Assembly (NCBI GenBank): GCA_029948255.1
Contig: JALIZF010001623.1
Coordinates: forward strand, 1-64,000
DNA length: 64,000 nucleotides
Reading direction: 5' to 3'
From: Telmatactis stephensoni
Lineage: Eukaryota > Cnidaria > Anthozoa > Actiniaria > Isophelliidae
The stretch's first letter is position 1. Each line of letters starts with the position of its first letter. The notes under the pieces were generated by a model. The model was not told the origin of the DNA. It worked only from the letters and a program-made list of their open reading frames with translations, and made no database searches. Positions 61,153 through 64,000 of the stretch are shown here, piece by piece. A program made the translations under genes and the position numbers.

Positions 61153-61863
61153 AAGGCATGTGGTCCCGACGGAATTCCTTCGCGTTTGTTGAAAGAATGC
61201 AGTGAACAGATTGCTCAGAGTTTGTGTGTGTTATTTAACCAGTCTCTCCAACAAGGCTGCATCCCCTCAGAGTGGAAATCCGCAGATGTTACACCAATCC
61301 ACAGACAAGGCCCTAAAGAAGAGGCAACAACACTACCGACCTATCTAACTACTCCCAATCATTAGTAAAGTCCTGGAGCGTTGTGTATTTAAGAGATTGT
61401 ATAATCATGTCAAGAATTCAATCTCCCAAGCCCAACATGGTTTTGTACGTAACCGCTTGTGCATCACTCACTTACTGTCCATGCTCCACAAGATTGGTCA
61501 ACACTTAGATAAGAACACTCAAACTGATGTACTGTATATGGACTTTGCTAAGGCTTTTGATTCGGTAGACCATCGAATCCTTCTTGGTAAGCTTAGATCT
61601 TATGGGTGTCTGGAAATTTGTTCAACTGGTTTGCTGATTATCTCCATGGTCGATGACAAAGAGTTGTGTTGGATGGTTCCTCATCAATGTCATCAATGTC
61701 ATCAATGTCACCTCAGGAGTCCCTCAGGGGAGCCTGTTGGGCCCTCTTTTGTTCGTACTCTTCATAAATGATCTTCCTGAAGTGGTGTCCGACAATACCG
61801 TAACAGCACTGTATGCCGATGACACAAAGCTATAATAATAATAATAATAATAATGATAATAAT

Positions 61864-63650
61864 AGAGCGTTTTCACTCACGTGACAGAATCGGATCCGAT
61901 GACACATTGTTGCTTAGCAACCATTACAGTCCGCCATGTTGGTGTTCCACTTTGGTGATTAATGTACTTGAATGTTGAAGCGTTCAACGATAAACCTACG
62001 TATAAGTGCTCCATTTAAATACTCTTTCCTCGAAATTTAAAAATAATCGTCATGGTTCTTTGTCTTATGGTGGGCTGTAGTAGAAAGACAGGAACAAGGT
62101 CGAAAAAGAAGGCAGAGAAAGTGAAGTTTTATCGAGTTCCTCGAGTTATAACAAACCAAGGTGAGCTTAACGAAAAACTCAGCGCAGCGAGAAGAAGACA
62201 ATGGATTTCTGCAATCAGCCGAGCAGATCTTACGGAAGAAAAGCTCAACAACGACCTTGTATGCAGTAAGCACTTTGTCTCAGGTCTACCAGCGAAAGAT
62301 TGGGACCGTTTTAACGTTGACTGGATCCCGACTCTGGCTCTTGACCATTCCAAAGCAAAAACAAGACACAAGTAAGCTTATGAAAGTAAATGTCGAAAGA
62401 GTTCAGCGTCGCAAGCGTCGACAAGAAGCCATCGAGAAAGAAATTTCATCGAAATTATTAAAAATTTCTGAACCAGGAGAGACTGTTGAGGAAATATTTT
62501 CTGAAACGCATGGCGAGAACGAATGCAACCAGGGAAATATCAACAAAGAAGATGACGGCATCGAAGCAGACAGTATAGAGCATTTATTGGATGAAGAAAG
62601 CTCACATAATAAAGAGACTCAGACTGAAACTATGAATACACAAACTGAAACTACTGAGACTCAGACAAGTGGGGCTCCAACAACTGCTGAAATTGAGGTG
62701 CAAACCGAGGAGTTTGAGTACATGTTTGCTACAACGAAAATACAACCATTTACAGAAGAGTATTTTAGGAACTCGGTGGATAAAGTGAAGTTTTATACTG
62801 GATTGTCAGGCTTTGATGTCCTAGAAATGTTCAAGAATTTGTTGCCCCACACATTACCAGAAAATCAAAAACACTGACTTTATTTCAAGAACTTGTCATG
62901 GTTTTGATGAAGTTGAGGCTAAATGTTCCTAATCAGGATCTAGCATACAGATTCGACATTTCTTTGTCCACAATTTCAAGAATATTTTCATCTTGGATGA
63001 TAGTGCTTGATGCTAGGCTGAGGTCACTAATACCTTGGCCTGAACGTGAGGAACTTTGGCGCACAATGCCAATGTGCTTTCAGTATTCATTTAGCACAAA
63101 GACCACAATCATCATTGACTGTTTTGAAGTCTTTATTGAACGCCCATCCAACTTACTTGCAAGGGCCCAAACTTTCTCACACTACAAGCACCACAACACC
63201 CCAAAGGTATAAATAGGAATAACTCCCTAAGGATCTATCTGTTTTGTGTCCAAGGCATGGGGAGGGAGAACCTCAGACAAATTTCTAACAGAAAAGTGTG
63301 GATTTTTGGAACTGTTGAAGCCAGGTGACCTGGTTATGGCTGATAGGGGCTTCACAATTGAAGAGAGCCTTGCCCTTCATCAAGCTCAACTGGCTATTCC
63401 AGTCTTTACAAAGGGAAAGAGTCAGCTTGATCCTATTTCAGTGGAAAAAACAAGGGGAATTGCAAATGTCCGCATCCATGTTGAAAGGGTAATTGGACTG
63501 TTACGACAAAAATACACAATTCTACAAGGAACTCTACCAGTCGATTACCTGATGGCAACTAAGTTCAGCTCATGTCCATTGGTTGACAGGATGATCAGGG
63601 TTTGTTGTGGCCTCACAAATCTTTGCCCTTCAGTTGTACCTTTTGATTGA
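61864..63650 (+). mobile_element. THAP-domain DDE transposon (left part)
   Basis: It starts after a (TAA)n-rich stretch with GAGCGTTTTCACTCACGTGAC, a likely terminal sequence. It cuts the LINE after its YADD block. The right end is not seen and may lie beyond 64000. Confidence 0.65.
62052..63650 (+). pseudogene. THAP-DDE transposase with two frameshifts and two in-frame stops
   Basis: The N-terminal THAP domain (C2[35 protein letters not shown]) is at 62052-62375. After a frameshift comes an acidic linker with many ETQT repeats (62350-62877). After a second frameshift the helix-turn-helix ([19 protein letters not shown]) and DDE_4 domain follow: [14 protein letters not shown], then two TAA codons in frame near 63210 and 63230, [13 protein letters not shown] and [15 protein letters not shown]. 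The three acidic positions (D, D, E) are all still present. The frame ends VVPFD at 63650. Confidence 0.85.
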
Positions 63651-64000
63651 TTGTTTTTTTTTTCCATTTATTCCCTTTCTTGTTCATTATTTGTAGGACA
63701 AAGCATAAGCTCTACAGAGAATTGAAATTCTGTTACTTGATTTGTTGTTTTGCCCTTGATTTTGAGCACAAAAGGGAATTAAACACAGTTAAATTAGCAT
63801 GACATACATCAGCCACTATGTTAGTAATTTTTGTCCACCATGCTTGGTGTCTTCAAGCTATGATATTGCCTTGAATACAGTTGTTTGCTAGTTTTTTGTT
63901 TTGAGGGATTTTCTCCAGGTTGTCTGATCTTCCTCCCTCCTCATTAGTCAATTCAGTGGATGAAAAATTACTCTGTATAAGTGCCACGGCTAAATGTTCC
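63651..64000. other. Sequence after the transposase
   Basis: No gene. I could not find the reverse complement of the left end sequence (GAGCGTTTTCAC), so the element may continue past the window. Confidence 0.4.

Larger units (their letters stand above)
51950..61835 (+). mobile_element. Plus-strand LINE split by three insertions
   Basis: Pieces: 51950-52680 (endonuclease: VVVIGDFNFPALEW, VAGNKLDLLLCN), 53187-53496 (linker and early RT: NPKTFWSYHKAILH, ISDCLNGLDTTK) and 61153-61835 ([50 protein letters not shown]). The K at the end of piece 2 and the A at the start of piece 3 come from codons that fit together once the gypsy insertion and one target copy are removed. The third piece has frameshifts near 61330 and 61600. 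After the YADD block it is cut by the THAP-DDE element. Confidence 0.85.

Overview
The window is eukaryotic DNA. It is AT-rich, most genes are split by GT-AG introns, and it is dense with transposable elements. The best guess is an anthozoan cnidarian, most likely a stony coral. That guess rests on a tRNA-derived SINE, an HMGXB3-like transposase-derived gene, DUF3504/Crypton-type recombinases, a THAP-DDE transposon and a 2A-bearing Helitron occurring together; it is inference, not an identification.

Region 1 (1-30 kb) holds two large, apparently intact, convergent multi-exon genes. On the plus strand, 18 exons (1-12402) join in one open frame of about 720 residues with a lysine/arginine-rich C-terminus; I do not recognise the family. 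On the minus strand (start 28041, stop 14646, non-coding first exon near 29.8 kb) about ten exons encode a protein with CxxC zinc fingers and a conserved block that I associate with HMGXB3-like, transposase-derived proteins. The large intron of this gene between 16 and 24 kb is full of structured repeats: (TA)n tracts, three long inverted repeats, a pair of 194-bp direct repeats, and three tandem copies of a 1.28-kb unit that each carry a long hairpin.

Region 2 (30-36.6 kb, minus) is a decayed autonomous Helitron: an N-terminal region with a 2A-like motif and a Cys-protease-like segment, a repeat-bearing protein with a Cys-rich domain, a ruined Rep region, and a PIF1-type helicase truncated after Walker B. 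A separate small two-helix membrane protein ORF lies just upstream.

Region 3 (36.6-50.4 kb) is a LINE relic split by an insertion, a nearly perfect 3891-bp tandem duplication (39060-42950 and 42951-46841) that carries LINE endonuclease and superfamily-3-helicase-like relics, then SWIM-like and tyrosine-recombinase-like fragments, and a SINE.

Region 4 (50.4-64 kb) is a nest of transposons. A plus-strand LINE is split by a short repeat-ended insertion and by a minus-strand Ty3/gypsy element with 212/214-bp LTRs and an AAGG target duplication. The gypsy gag is in turn split by a TTAA-flanked element whose only recognisable gene is a DUF3504 tyrosine recombinase, next to a 148-bp near-palindromic element also bounded by TTAA. 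A THAP-domain DDE transposon (61.86 kb onward) cuts the 3' part of the LINE. Almost every transposon gene here is broken; the two convergent genes of region 1 are the only long coding structures that look maintained.
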